A stretch of 62,128 bases of DNA from Desulfurellaceae bacterium bin18 (GTDB lineage: Bacteria; Desulfobacterota; Binatia; Bin18): contig MPMI01000035.1 in the NCBI GenBank assembly GCA_002238415.1, positions 1-62,128 of the forward strand. Reading direction: 5' to 3'. A program made the translations under genes and the position numbers. Positions 40,026-47,587 of the stretch are shown in pieces. Position 1 is the first letter of the stretch. Each line of letters starts with the position of its first letter. The notes below the pieces were generated by a model. It searched no databases. It was not told the origin of the DNA and saw only the letters and a program-made list of their open reading frames with translations.

Positions 40026-40037
40026 GAATGAACATTC
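40026..40037. promoter_or_regulatory. TetR-type operator palindrome
   Basis: GAATG AA CATTC is a perfect five-base palindrome with two-base centre, of the GAATG/CATTC kind often bound by TetR/AcrR repressors. It lies five bases after the -10 box, so it suits negative autoregulation. It could also affect the divergent hyuA promoter. Confidence 0.55.
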
Positions 40038-40083
40038 ACTCAGTTTACGTCGCGCACCGGATTCTGGCGAAAGGCGCTCAGCA

Positions 40084-40812
40084 GTGAAATCTCAGGTCTT
40101 ACGCAAAAAACGCAAATCCCCGTCTCAGGTGACCGACGGAAAGCGGTTGCAAGAAGGCCAGGAGCGCATTGCCGCCGCGGCGCTCAATCTCTTTCTCCAG
40201 AGCGGCTATCACAATACCAGCGTGCGTGAGGTTGCCCAAAAAGCCGGACTCAGTGTGGGTTCGGTCTTCAACTATTTTACCAGTAAGGAAGAAATTCTCT
40301 TCTTTCTGCTCTCTTCCGGTCAGGTCCGGGCCGAGGTCGGGTTTCAAAAACAGCGCGCCGAGTTTGAGCGGCTCAAACAGGACGGCGCCAGTCCACGCGC
40401 CCTGTTTTTGCGGGCCTACGAGCGGTACGCCGTGTTGACTGACGAACTGCGGCGCAACACGGTCCTGGCCTATCAGGAAACAAAATCGCTGACGCTGGCG
40501 GAACGTAAGCGCTTTCTTGAGGGCGAAGAACGGATTCAGCATTTTTTCGAGGAGATCATTGCCTATGGGATAGCCCAGGGAGCATTTCCAGCCGGGAATA
40601 TTCGACTCAAAGCCCACTGTTTATTGGTACTGGCCCAGTCCTGGGCGGTGCGGCATTGGGCGCTCAGCAGCTTTACCAAGCTCGATGAGTATCTGAAGCC
40701 CTTACAGTCGATTGCCCTGGGGATTCTTGAGAGTGACTCCCAGCAGACACCTGCTTTGGTCGCGGCGCAGGATGGCAAGGATTTCGTCCTCTCACGAGAG
40801 CTGACGAGTTGA
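40084..40812 (+). CDS. TetR/AcrR family transcriptional regulator
   Basis: The 242-residue regulator has an N-terminal helix-turn-helix at about residues 22-68 (RIAAAALNLFLQSGYHNTSVREVAQKAGLSVGSVFNYFTSKEEILFFLL). The C-terminal ligand-binding domain is helical and variable. The start codon is a GTG. A promoter and an operator-like palindrome lie just upstream. It is divergent from hyuA/hyuB and precedes two CoA-transferase genes by about 150 bases, so either neighbour group, or both, may be its target. Its ligand may be a CoA thioester or the catabolic substrate. Confidence 0.9.
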   Translation: MKSQVLRKKRKSPSQVTDGKRLQEGQERIAAAALNLFLQSGYHNTSVREVAQKAGLSVGSVFNYFTSKEEILFFLLSSGQVRAEVGFQKQRAEFERLKQDGASPRALFLRAYERYAVLTDELRRNTVLAYQETKSLTLAERKRFLEGEERIQHFFEEIIAYGIAQGAFPAGNIRLKAHCLLVLAQSWAVRHWALSSFTKLDEYLKPLQSIALGILESDSQQTPALVAAQDGKDFVLSRELTS

Positions 40813-40927
40813 GATTATATGCGGTGCAACAGATTCCAGTACCACGCCACACCTCTTCCTGACACCCTCTGTGCAGCGCGTTGGCGGCTGCATGGAGACT
40901 TCGGGGAACCCTAGGAATAAAAGGAGG

Positions 40928-40946
40928 GGAGGGCCACTGGCCCTCC
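40928..40946 (+). promoter_or_regulatory. Hairpin in the CoA-transferase leader
   Basis: Eight-base arms GGAGGGCC and GGCCCTCC flank an ACT loop, 18 bases upstream of the preferred ATG. The left arm overlaps an AAGGAGGGG sequence. It may be a transcription terminator for tetR or may modulate translation of the next gene. Confidence 0.45.
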
Positions 40947-40963
40947 TTCCTGGGGGCAGCGGT

Positions 40964-42211
40964 ATGAATGGATTTCTGTTTGATGTCAAAGTCCTGGAAC
41001 TCGCAGATGAAAAGGGGGAGTTCTGCGGCAAGTTGCTGGCCGGGGCTGGCGCGGATGTACTCAAAATCGAGCCGCCAGGCGGGCAAGCCACGCGCGAGAT
41101 TGGGCCCTTTTATCACGATCAGGCCCACCCCGAACGCAGCCTGTATTTTTGGCACTATAATTTGGGGAAGCGCGGCATCACGCTGGATATAGAGTCGCCG
41201 CCGGGGACAGACCTGCTCAAGCAGCTCATTGCGGAAGCCGACGTCCTGATTGACGCCCAGCCGCTGGGAACGCTTGAAAAACTCGGGCTGAGCTGGGACG
41301 CCCTGCAGGCGCTCAACCCGCGCTTGATTTATGTAGTGCTGTCTCCGTTTGGGAGCAGCGGTCCGTGGCGTGACTATAAAGCTACTGACTTGGTCCATCT
41401 GGCGCTGGGCGGGCAAATGATGTGCTGCGGCTACAGCCCCACAGAAGATGGCAGCTATGACACCCCGCCCATTGCCCCGCAGATGTGGCACGCCTATCAC
41501 ATCGCCGGCAATCAGGCCTTTATTGCCACCGTCGGCGCGCTCATCGGGCGCGAGATGACCGAAGTCGGAGAGATGATTGAGCTGCCCATTCACCAGGCCG
41601 TTAGCGTCTGCACCGAGATTGACGTTCCGCACTGGATCTATGGTCAGACGCCGTGCTACCGCCAGACCGGGCGGCATGCCCAACCGGCGATCGGACCCGA
41701 GGTGCAGTTCCCAACCAAAGACGGGCGTTACTCCATTATTTTGCCCAATCCGTTTCCGGGCGGATATGAAACCCTGGTCGAGTTTCTGGAGAGCAAGGGT
41801 AAGGCCGGCGACCTGAATGCAGAACACTATAAAGAACCCAAGAATCGCCGAGGGCGCGCCTTTACCGAACATTTTGCTGATATCCAGGCGGCGTGTGTAG
41901 CCGACTTTGACATGGAGGAAATCTGGCATGGGGCGCAAGAGCTGGGTATTCCCTGGTCCCCCATTCGACTGCCGGAAGAAAATCCCGACGATATACAGTG
42001 GCAAACCCGCGCCACGTTTTCTCAGGTCGAACATCCCGAGTTAGACGAATCCTACACCTATACGGGTGCGCCCATGCTGCCGAATCAATGTGCCTGGCGG
42101 CAGGGCCCGCGGGCGCCGCTTATCGGCGAGCACAACCGGGAGGTCTTGTGTGAGCAACTCGGGCTGAGCGCGGAAGAGCTTGCGGACTTACAGGACAAAG
42201 GAATCGTGTAG
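40964..42211 (+). CDS. CaiB/BaiF CoA-transferase subunit lacking the catalytic Asp
   Basis: The 415-residue protein is a class III CoA-transferase by its opening (VLELADEKGEFCGKLLAGAGADVLKIEPPGG), NLGKRGITLDIESPPG, and ISP-like VVLSPFGSSGPW. At the position of the conserved Asp of the family, the sequence reads YHIAGNQA, with His179 in its place, so this subunit is probably not catalytic alone. It is followed within 8 bases by a second CoA-transferase that retains the Asp. I therefore infer a heteromeric enzyme like succinyl-CoA:benzylsuccinate CoA-transferase BbsEF. The ATG at 40964 is preferred; an in-frame ATG at 40892 is possible. Confidence 0.85.
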   Translation: MNGFLFDVKVLELADEKGEFCGKLLAGAGADVLKIEPPGGQATREIGPFYHDQAHPERSLYFWHYNLGKRGITLDIESPPGTDLLKQLIAEADVLIDAQPLGTLEKLGLSWDALQALNPRLIYVVLSPFGSSGPWRDYKATDLVHLALGGQMMCCGYSPTEDGSYDTPPIAPQMWHAYHIAGNQAFIATVGALIGREMTEVGEMIELPIHQAVSVCTEIDVPHWIYGQTPCYRQTGRHAQPAIGPEVQFPTKDGRYSIILPNPFPGGYETLVEFLESKGKAGDLNAEHYKEPKNRRGRAFTEHFADIQAACVADFDMEEIWHGAQELGIPWSPIRLPEENPDDIQWQTRATFSQVEHPELDESYTYTGAPMLPNQCAWRQGPRAPLIGEHNREVLCEQLGLSAEELADLQDKGIV

Positions 42212-42218
42212 GGTGGGC

Positions 42219-43529
42219 ATGAAAAAAAGACGACCACTGGAAGGCGTTCGGATTGCCGACCTGACCTGGCTGCTGGCCGGGGCGGGCGGGCCGCGCTTAT
42301 TAGCCAGCCTTGGGGCGGAAGTCATTCGGATTGAATGGCGCGACCGACTGGATTTCCTGCGTTATATGCCGCCGTTTGCCTCTCGCACGAAAGAGCGCCC
42401 GGAAAAGGCCGGCGCCATGGATTTGACCGGCCTGGACACCGGCAAGGTCCAAAGCGTCAATCGTGGTGGCTATTTCAATGACATCAATGCCGGCAAATAT
42501 GGGATCAGCCTGAATATGAAAGCGCCCCAGGGCCGCGAGCTGTTCAAAAAGCTGGTGGCGGTCAGCGATGTGGTGGTTGAGGCATTTACGGCCGAGACCA
42601 TGCAAAAATGGGGGCTCGGCTATGACACCCTTAAAGCCATTAAGCCGGATATTATTTATATGCAGCAGCCCGGTTGGGGCTATAAAGGTCCCTACGTGAA
42701 ATACGCCTCCTACGGACCGATTGCTCAGGCCGTGAGCGGCCTGACCGAACAGTCGGGTTTACCCGCGCCCCATCCTCCTGCCGGTTGGGGCTTTTCGTAT
42801 ATGGACTGGAGTGGCGCGTATTATTGTGCCATGACCATTCTGATGGCCCTGTACTATAAAAAGCGGACCGGCAAGGGCCAGTATCTGGATTGCTCGCAAG
42901 TAGAGCCCGGCATTGGCATGACCGGCACTGCGGTACTGGATCACGCGGTCAATGGCCGCCACTATCAGCGCACCGGTAATCGCTCGCCCTACACACCCGC
43001 CGCGCCGCATGGGGCCTACCCCTGCGCTGGCCAGGGCGCTGAGAAGGACCGCTGGATTGCCCTAGCCGTGACTTCCGAAGAAGAATGGCAGGCTCTGGTC
43101 CGCGTAATGGGCAACCCCGACTGGACGGCACAGGACCGATTTGTCTCGCTGGCCGAGCGGATCAAGCACCAGGACGAGTTGGACCGTCTGGTGAGTGCCT
43201 GGACGCAAGAGCAGGAGCCCTTTGGCCTGCAAGAGCGTTTACAGGCCGCTGGTGTTCCCGCCGGCGTGTGCCAGACCGCGCAAGATCGGATCGAACGCGA
43301 CCCGCAGCTCAAACACCTGAACTGGCTGCTCCCCCTGGAGCATACCGAAATCGGAACCTGGCCGATCAAGGATATTCCGTTTCATTTTGCCAACGGGCAG
43401 GTGAGTCAGGGCGGACCGACTGAACGCGCTGCGCCGTGCTATGCGGAAGATAATGAATATGTCTACAAAGAATTGCTCGGCTTGAGCCAGGCAGAAATGG
43501 ACGCGTTTCAGGACGAAGGAGTGATTTAA
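42219..43529 (+). CDS. CaiB/BaiF CoA-transferase subunit with catalytic Asp
   Basis: The 436-residue class III CoA-transferase opens GVRIADLTWLLAGAGGPRLLASLGAEVIRIEW and has the catalytic region YMDWSGAYYCAMTILMALYYKKRTGKGQYLD (Asp196). It forms an acyl-CoA thioester with a carboxylic acid from a donor CoA through an Asp anhydride. It starts eight bases after the Asp-less homologue. A weak GGGTGGG precedes the ATG at 42219. It and its partner likely activate an acid that comes from the neighbouring amide or D-amino-acid degradation steps. The exact acid is unknown. Confidence 0.88.
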   Translation: MKKRRPLEGVRIADLTWLLAGAGGPRLLASLGAEVIRIEWRDRLDFLRYMPPFASRTKERPEKAGAMDLTGLDTGKVQSVNRGGYFNDINAGKYGISLNMKAPQGRELFKKLVAVSDVVVEAFTAETMQKWGLGYDTLKAIKPDIIYMQQPGWGYKGPYVKYASYGPIAQAVSGLTEQSGLPAPHPPAGWGFSYMDWSGAYYCAMTILMALYYKKRTGKGQYLDCSQVEPGIGMTGTAVLDHAVNGRHYQRTGNRSPYTPAAPHGAYPCAGQGAEKDRWIALAVTSEEEWQALVRVMGNPDWTAQDRFVSLAERIKHQDELDRLVSAWTQEQEPFGLQERLQAAGVPAGVCQTAQDRIERDPQLKHLNWLLPLEHTEIGTWPIKDIPFHFANGQVSQGGPTERAAPCYAEDNEYVYKELLGLSQAEMDAFQDEGVI

Positions 43530-43581
43530 CAATGAGGGATTGGGGATGAAAACCTAACCCCCAGAACTAGAGGAGGGTGTC

Positions 43582-45264
43582 ATGTCATACGATCTCATCA
43601 TCAAAAACGGAACCGTTGTGGATGGAACCGGCGCAGAACGCTACCGGGCCGATATTGCGGTGGCCAACGGAAAAATTGCTGAAATTGGCAAGGTCTCAGA
43701 CGGAGCCAAGAATGTCGTGGATGCCTCCGACCTGATTGTGGCACCGGGCTTTGTTGATCCGCACACTCACTATGACGCCCAGATTTGCTGGGATCCGCTC
43801 ATCACCTCCTCTTCCTGGCACGGGGTCACGAGTCTGGTGATGGGCAATTGTGGGGTCGGCCTGGCTCCGTGTAAGCCTGAGGTGCAGGAAATCGCCGCCT
43901 GGGACTTGGTCAACGTGGAAGCCATCCCGTTTGACGTGCTGGGCAAAGGCGTGACCTGGGATTGGGTCACCTTCCCCGAATATATGAATGCGGCCGAAAA
44001 GCGCGGAAGCGGCATCAATATCGGCTTTATGGCCGCGCTGACTCCGTTTCGCCATTTTGTGATGGGCGAAGAGTCGATGGAGCGGAGCGCAACACAAGAG
44101 GAAATCGTGCAGATCAAGGCCCTGATTAAAGAGGCAGTGGCTGCCGGCGCCTTTGGCTTTTCGACTACGAATGTCGCCCAGCATATCGGCTATAAGGGTC
44201 GTCCGATTGCTTGCCGCAACGCCAGTTGGGACGAACTCAAGGCCTACTGCAACGCGCTTAAAGAACTTGGCAAGGGTAGCATCGAACTCGCCCTGACCAA
44301 TAATGTCTCTATTGTTGACGAAACGGAACATGCCTTACTGGACATGCTCCTGACCGAAAGCGGCCGTCAGGTCACGTGGCTGGCCTTGCTGAACCGGGAC
44401 GATCAACCGGATGCGGCCATGAATACCCTGCGCACGATTGAGCCACTGTTCGAGAAGGGGGCCGTTCCGCAGGTGACCTGTCGTCCGCTGATTATTCAGA
44501 TCGACCTGCGCAAACCCTTCATTTTTGCCAATCTGCCCTGTTGGAAGCCGGCCTTTGACCAGCCGATTGAGAAGCAGAAGGAATTCTACAGGGATGAATC
44601 CTTTCGGGCGGCATTCCGCAAAGAGATGGAGTCGCCCAAGGTATTCTCGGGCAAATGGGAACGCGCCATCGTCCATGAGGTTGGGAATCCCGCCATGCAA
44701 TCCATGATCGGCAAGAGCGTGGCCGAGATTGCCAAAGAGCGCGGCAAAGACGGGCTCGATACCTTTTTGGACCTGTGCATCGAAGACGACTTGCAGCTCC
44801 AGTATACCTATGAGCTGTTCAACGCCGACGAAGACCGTATCCCTGAACTGATTACGCACGATCAGGTCATGGTCGGCCTGTCAGACGGTGGCGCCCATGT
44901 GGACATGCTGTGTGACGCCGGCTACTGCACCTATCTGCTCGGCACCTGGGTGAGGGACCGGCAGGCCATGACGCTTGAGCACGCGGTGAGGCGGATTACC
45001 TCCGAGCCGGCTGCGTTCTACGGGATGACCACACGGGGCAAGATCGCAACAGGCATGGCCGCCGACTTTGCAATCTTTGACTACAACACGGTTGGCTCGG
45101 CACGCCGCGGCGAAATGCGGGCCGACCTGCCCGGTGGCGGGCGGCGCTTGGTCATGCCGGCCCAGGGCGTGCAGTACACGATCGTGAACGGAGAAGTGCT
45201 GTTCGACGATGGCAAACATACCGGGGCCATGCCGGGCCAGGTGCTGCGTTCGGGTCAGGTCTAG
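43582..45264 (+). CDS. N-acyl-D-amino-acid deacylase family amidohydrolase, paralogue
   Basis: The 560-residue protein is a paralogue of the 30816 gene. It shares [30 protein letters not shown] and [16 protein letters not shown]. The C-terminal segment [13 protein letters not shown] is in the expected place. It should remove an N-acyl, N-carbamoyl or similar group from a D-amino acid in the cytoplasm. GAGGAGG precedes the ATG. It follows the CoA-transferase pair by 52 bases, suggesting one operon that deacylates and then CoA-activates a product. Allantoinase/dihydropyrimidinase-like activity is a less likely alternative. Confidence 0.9.
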   Translation: MSYDLIIKNGTVVDGTGAERYRADIAVANGKIAEIGKVSDGAKNVVDASDLIVAPGFVDPHTHYDAQICWDPLITSSSWHGVTSLVMGNCGVGLAPCKPEVQEIAAWDLVNVEAIPFDVLGKGVTWDWVTFPEYMNAAEKRGSGINIGFMAALTPFRHFVMGEESMERSATQEEIVQIKALIKEAVAAGAFGFSTTNVAQHIGYKGRPIACRNASWDELKAYCNALKELGKGSIELALTNNVSIVDETEHALLDMLLTESGRQVTWLALLNRDDQPDAAMNTLRTIEPLFEKGAVPQVTCRPLIIQIDLRKPFIFANLPCWKPAFDQPIEKQKEFYRDESFRAAFRKEMESPKVFSGKWERAIVHEVGNPAMQSMIGKSVAEIAKERGKDGLDTFLDLCIEDDLQLQYTYELFNADEDRIPELITHDQVMVGLSDGGAHVDMLCDAGYCTYLLGTWVRDRQAMTLEHAVRRITSEPAAFYGMTTRGKIATGMAADFAIFDYNTVGSARRGEMRADLPGGGRRLVMPAQGVQYTIVNGEVLFDDGKHTGAMPGQVLRSGQV

Positions 45265-45285
45265 CATTCCCCTTTTGCTCCTTTG

Positions 45286-45354
45286 CCCCCTCTCCCCTTG
45301 GGGGAGAGGGCCGGGGTGAGGGGTGTCGGATTACGCTCCGCTAATCCGACCTAC
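45286..45354. repeat. Composite intergenic repeat (two families)
   Basis: A CCCCCTCTCCCCTTGGGGGAGAGG palindrome is followed by GTCGGATTA (45325-45333) and TAATCCGAC (45342-45350). This second part is shared with 53274-53345. It lies between two plus-strand genes and may be a dispersed palindromic element. Confidence 0.65.
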
Positions 45355-45397
45355 AGAGATGCCGCCAAGACTCTAAATATAGACAAAGGAGGGGAAC

Positions 45398-45844
45398 ATG
45401 CTGACTCGTTTATTTCACGTCAATGTCTGCGTTCGCGATATGGAGCGCTCCATCGGGTTTTATGAAAAACTCGGGTTTAATAAGGTCAATGACTTTACGC
45501 TTGAAGACCCGACGGTGGGTGAGGCGCTTGGCCTCGACGCCCGGAAGCTGCGCGGTGTATTCATGCGCCTCGGGGACGATGAGAACGCTCCGGTTCTGGA
45601 CTTGGTCCAGTTCATTGATCCGCCCCCACAGGGCGAGCCTTACCCGTCGCTCAATAATATCGGGATTTGCCGTATCGCCTTCAGCGTGGACGATATCGAC
45701 AAGACTTATGCCGACCTTCAGGAAATGCAGGTTGAATTCCTGGCCCCACTCAAAAAAATAGAAGGGCCGGGGGGCGCGGAGATTGGCGTCGTCTGCTTCA
45801 AAGACCCGGACGGCACCATCCTCGAACTGATCAGCGGGATGTAG
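45398..45844 (+). CDS. VOC family protein
   Basis: The 148-residue protein is a VOC domain with LFHVNVCVRDMERSIGFYEKLGFNKV, GICRIAFSVDDIDKTYADL and the ending GVVCFKDPDGTILELISGM. The metal-binding His and Glu are in place (HVNV and ILELI). It resembles glyoxalase I or extradiol-type enzymes. AAAGGAGGGG precedes the ATG. The substrate is not clear; it lies between the D-aminoacylase and a methyltransferase. Confidence 0.88.
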   Translation: MLTRLFHVNVCVRDMERSIGFYEKLGFNKVNDFTLEDPTVGEALGLDARKLRGVFMRLGDDENAPVLDLVQFIDPPPQGEPYPSLNNIGICRIAFSVDDIDKTYADLQEMQVEFLAPLKKIEGPGGAEIGVVCFKDPDGTILELISGM

Positions 45845-45854
45845 TTATGTGGAT

Positions 45855-45915
45855 ACCCCTCTCTCCTTGGGGGAGAGGGAGCAAAAGGTAGGGGCAACCC
45901 CCCGTGGTTGCCCTG
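45855..45915. repeat. Dispersed GC-rich repeat
   Basis: It contains CCCCTCTCTCC...GGGGGAGAGGG, then a GGCAACCCCCCGTGGTTGCC inverted repeat. The same second unit recurs at 47080-47102, and the first at 47041-47068. The two copies flank the methyltransferase gene. Confidence 0.6.
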
Positions 45916-45935
45916 CGACTGGAGAACCTGGGAAT

Positions 45936-47021
45936 ATGTCAACACAGCAGCCCCGCGAGCAGATAGACCCGGACAAACTCAAGGCTGGCGGCCAAAAGGT
46001 CTTTGGCCTGCTGAGCGGTGCGTTAATCTCGGCCATGATTCACCTGGGCGACCGGCTCGGGCTGTATCGGGCGCTGCGTGGCGCCGGGCCAGTGACCAGC
46101 GAGGAGCTTGCCGAAAAAACGGGCTTGAGCGAACGTTGGGTGCGGGAGTGGCTCCGAGGACAGGCGGCGGCCCAATTGCTTGAGTATTCAGAGGAGGGGC
46201 GTTTTTCCCTCTCGCCGGAAATGGCCATGATTCTTGCGGACGAAGACAGTCCCAAGTTTGCCGCAGGTATTTTCAGCGACTTTCCGCAACGCATGGCCAT
46301 ATTGGAGAAACTGCCCAAGGCCTTTCGTACCGGCCTGGGCCTGCCCTACGACGCGCGTGGCTCAGAGGGCGCACGGGGCATTGAGCGGGTCTTTGCCCCC
46401 TGGTATCGGCATGCGCTGATTCCCGTTGTGCTGCCTGCCCTAGACGGTGTCGAGTCCAGGCTGCAAGCCGGTGCAAAGGTGGCGGACGTGGGCTGCGGCG
46501 CCGGGATTGCGCTGGTCCAAATGGCCACCGCCTTTCCGCAGGCCGACTTTCATGGCTATGACATCTCGGAGCACGCGCTGGCTCGTGCCAACGCGAACAA
46601 GGATGAGGCCGGACTGACCAACCTCCGGTTTCATCATGCGGCTCAGGACGGGTTGCCGGCTGATGCGAGTTTTGACTTCATCACCACCTTTGACTGCATC
46701 CATGATATGACCCATCCGGCAGAAGCCATTCGGGCCATTTGGTCGGCGCTCAAGCCGGATGGAACCTGGCTGATCGCCGATATCAAGAGTGCCCCGACGT
46801 TTGAAGAGAATCTGAAGAAGCCCATGACTGGGCTGATGTATGCCTTCTCGGTTATGGGCTGCATGTCCTCGGCCTTATCCGAGCCGGACGGGGCTGGCTT
46901 GGGCACACTGGGCTTTAACGAACAGGTCGCACGGAGCATGACGCGCGACGCCGGCTTCACTCGCTTCACCCGCCACGATTTTGACAATCCGTTTAACGCC
47001 TATTATGAAGTGCGGCCCTGA
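45936..47021 (+). CDS. Class I SAM-dependent methyltransferase with N-terminal winged helix
   Basis: The 361-residue protein has an N-terminal winged-helix dimerisation part (AMIHLGDRLGLYRALRG, TSEELAEKTGLSERWVREWL, EYSEEGRFSLSPEMA). The Rossmann methyltransferase domain shows motif I ADVGCGAGIALVQMA (about residue 182), then FDFITTFDCIHDM and ALKPDGTWLIADI. It is similar to plant-type O-methyltransferases and to UbiE-like enzymes of actinobacteria. I chose the ATG at 45936, after a dispersed repeat; the longer frame to 45849 translates the repeat. Its substrate is unknown. Confidence 0.87.
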   Translation: MSTQQPREQIDPDKLKAGGQKVFGLLSGALISAMIHLGDRLGLYRALRGAGPVTSEELAEKTGLSERWVREWLRGQAAAQLLEYSEEGRFSLSPEMAMILADEDSPKFAAGIFSDFPQRMAILEKLPKAFRTGLGLPYDARGSEGARGIERVFAPWYRHALIPVVLPALDGVESRLQAGAKVADVGCGAGIALVQMATAFPQADFHGYDISEHALARANANKDEAGLTNLRFHHAAQDGLPADASFDFITTFDCIHDMTHPAEAIRAIWSALKPDGTWLIADIKSAPTFEENLKKPMTGLMYAFSVMGCMSSALSEPDGAGLGTLGFNEQVARSMTRDAGFTRFTRHDFDNPFNAYYEVRP

Positions 47022-47030
47022 CGCGAGAAA

Positions 47031-47102
47031 ACCCCTCACCCCAGCCCTCTCCCTCAAGGGGAGAGGGAGCAAAATGTAGGGGTAACCCCCTGTGGTTGCC
47101 CG
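47031..47102. repeat. Dispersed GC-rich repeat, second copy
   Basis: CCCCTCACCCCAGCCC... runs into a CCCTC...GAGGG palindrome and ends with GGTAACCCCCTGTGGTTGCC. It is closely similar in reversed order of the parts to 45855-45915. It lies just after the methyltransferase stop. Confidence 0.6.
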
Positions 47103-47136
47103 GTTCGCAGGGAAAGAGAGGAGGTAGGAGAAACGT

Positions 47137-47538
47137 ATGGAAAAGGAATTTCTGAATCCCGTCGGTCTGCCCGTTTTGCCGGGCTTCTCTCAGGTTGTGA
47201 CCGCAACCGAGGGAAAAATTGTTTTCATCTCGGGTCAGGTCGCCTTGGACGCGAATAACGAGGTGGTGGGCAAGGGCGACCTGGGCGCCCAGGTCGCCCA
47301 AACCTTTGAAAACCTCAAACGAGCGCTGGCCGCGGTTGGGGCCACGTTTGATGACGTGCTGAAGACCAATACGTATATTGTTAATTATACGCCTGACATG
47401 ATCGGCGTGGTCCGTGATGTTCGCAGCCAATATCTGCCCCAGGAAAAACCGCCGGCCAGCACCCTCATCGGCGTTCAGGCGCTGGTGCTTGAAGACCTGC
47501 TCATTGAGATTGAGGCCTTTGCTCTGCTCAAGGCTTGA
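47137..47538 (+). CDS. RidA-family protein lacking the archetypal Arg
   Basis: The 133-residue protein fits the YjgF/YER057c/UK114 fold: KIVFISGQVALDANNEVVGKGDLGAQVAQTFENLKRALAAVGATFDDVLKTNTYI and LVLEDLLIEIEAFALL with its conserved Glu. Where RidA enamine/imine deaminases have PARS/PART with the substrate-binding Arg, this one reads PPASTL. It is thus likely a Rid4-7-type protein without classic imine deaminase function. GAGGAGG precedes the ATG. It heads a group with hyuA, hyuB, hyuB, so a role in carbamate or ureide hydrolysis along that pathway is plausible. Confidence 0.85.
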   Translation: MEKEFLNPVGLPVLPGFSQVVTATEGKIVFISGQVALDANNEVVGKGDLGAQVAQTFENLKRALAAVGATFDDVLKTNTYIVNYTPDMIGVVRDVRSQYLPQEKPPASTLIGVQALVLEDLLIEIEAFALLKA

Positions 47539-47587
47539 GGCCGGCGCGTATGCGCTTCTCCCTCCTCTGAGCCCCGCATAACCCGGC

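Noticed and set aside
45849..45935. Longer start for the methyltransferase
   Set aside because: The extra residues translate a repeat; the ATG at 45936 starts the family-like sequence.
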